Assembly (NCBI RefSeq): GCF_947507565.1
Contig: NC_089184.1
Location: 62,001-126,000, forward strand
Length of the DNA: 64,000 nt
Direction of reading: 5' to 3'
From: Oscarella lobularis
Taxonomy: Eukaryota; Porifera; Homoscleromorpha; Homosclerophorida; Oscarellidae
Shown one piece after another: positions 63,680 to 64,000 of the stretch. Positions within the stretch are counted from its first letter, which is position 1. Each line of letters opens with the position of its first letter. The notes below the pieces were generated by a model. The model ran no database searches. It was not told the DNA's origin and saw only the letters and a program-made list of their open reading frames with translations. Position numbers and translations under genes: made by a program.

Positions 63680-63829
63680 CCCCCCAGTACCTCGCTTCTT
63701 CCGTGGTCCCGCGAACTCAATTGACCATGACGTCATACAGAAGCGGTACTTTCCATTTCAAAATAAATGGCCACACACGACCTACCGCAGCGCAGCGACT
63801 ATAATACACACTCGGAACAAAAAAGGGGA
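63680..63829. other. Intergenic, EXOSC1/tetraspanin-like 3' ends
   Basis: 150 bases between the repeat and the next stop codon; contains ATGACGTCAT at about 63727. No coding exon is supported; the minus-strand 3' end presumably lies here. Confidence 0.4.
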
Positions 63830-64000
63830 CTAGATACTCTCAATCTTATGCAAATATACGGCGGCGAATACGAGCGCAAGAACGACGATAAAAGAAAGAG
63901 CAAAGGCGCCAACGCTCAGAACGAACAGATCTATGGTTTCGATCCGCTGCCAAGAGTTCATTCTCACCGAATCGACGCAACCGACGTCGTAAAAAGCGTC
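63830..64000 (-). CDS. Tetraspanin-like protein, C-terminal end (partial)
   Basis: Last exon of a minus-strand gene cut by the window edge. The 56 residues end with YDVGCVDSVRMNSWQRIETI followed by one strong membrane helix (LFVLSVGAFALSFIVVLALV) and a short cytosolic tail YLHKIESI; TAG at 63830-63832. A Gly-Cys shortly before the last membrane segment and a short tail are the usual end of a tetraspanin, but other four-pass proteins could look the same. Confidence 0.5.
   Translation of the reverse strand, partial: DAFYDVGCVDSVRMNSWQRIETIDLFVLSVGAFALSFIVVLALVFAAVYLHKIESI

Overview
This is eukaryotic nuclear DNA and almost certainly animal. Protein genes are split by many short introns, commonly 45-80 nt with GT-AG ends. 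They include animal-type regulators: a Groucho/TLE corepressor, a T-box factor, a ZNF608/609-type zinc-finger protein, a Bcl-2 family protein, HOMER, MCTP, HAX1-like, and motile-cilium and augmin genes. Genes are tightly packed, with 28 in 64 kb, and many pairs share tiny intergenic spaces. Together with a retained fused histidine-biosynthesis gene (HIS7), this points to an early-branching animal. A sponge with a compact genome, such as a homoscleromorph, is my best inference, but the species cannot be proven from the window. All gene coordinates below run from start codon to stop codon and include introns; exon joins were worked out by eye from splice sites and homology.

Layout, left to right. 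0-5 kb: 3' part of an arrestin-domain (ARRDC) gene (+), then HAUS6 (-). 5-11 kb: SDHAF4 (+) head-to-head with HAUS6, then Groucho/TLE (+). 10.9-18 kb: a Bcl-2-like gene (-) head-to-head with FKBP8 (+), then HOMER (+) and USP3 (+). 18-22 kb: an unrecognised coiled-coil gene (-) head-to-head with CFAP161 (+), then SIRT6 (-). 22-29 kb: MCTP (+) and a divergent T-box factor (-). 29-39 kb: DDX59 (-)/BLM (+) and CCT3 (-)/RPL36 (+). 39-48 kb: NARS1 (-)/POLG (+), then HIS7 (+) only 66 bp after POLG. 48-54 kb: HAX1-like (-), a gene-free stretch holding a hairpin-rich element, a secreted sushi-domain gene (+) and a ZNF608/609-type gene (-). 55-64 kb: AP4M1 (-)/AGTPBP1 (+), an NADPH-dependent FMN reductase (-)/EXOSC1 (+), and the end of a tetraspanin-like gene (-).

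The genes are mostly housekeeping and regulatory and do not form one pathway. Several head-to-head pairs make functional sense. Bcl-2-like and FKBP8 is the best example, since FKBP8 is a known mitochondrial anchor of Bcl-2. CFAP161 paired with an unknown coiled-coil protein hints at a ciliary or centriolar role for the latter.

The most interesting non-gene signals are five. (1) A short inverted-repeat element family (MITE-like) sits in introns of MCTP (two copies), BLM, POLG and HIS7; every full copy carries a CArg-type CC(A/T)6GG box, a TGACATCA site and a CCAAT box. (2) The palindrome TGACGTCA occurs at least 34 times, where about one is expected by chance. (3) A near-perfect 27-bp foldback carries that palindrome in each arm, in an AP4M1 intron. 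(4) A run of seven consecutive hairpins at about 49.33-49.60 kb, followed by a T-run, could be an undescribed structured RNA or repeat. (5) An intact HIS7 gene sits within an animal-like locus.
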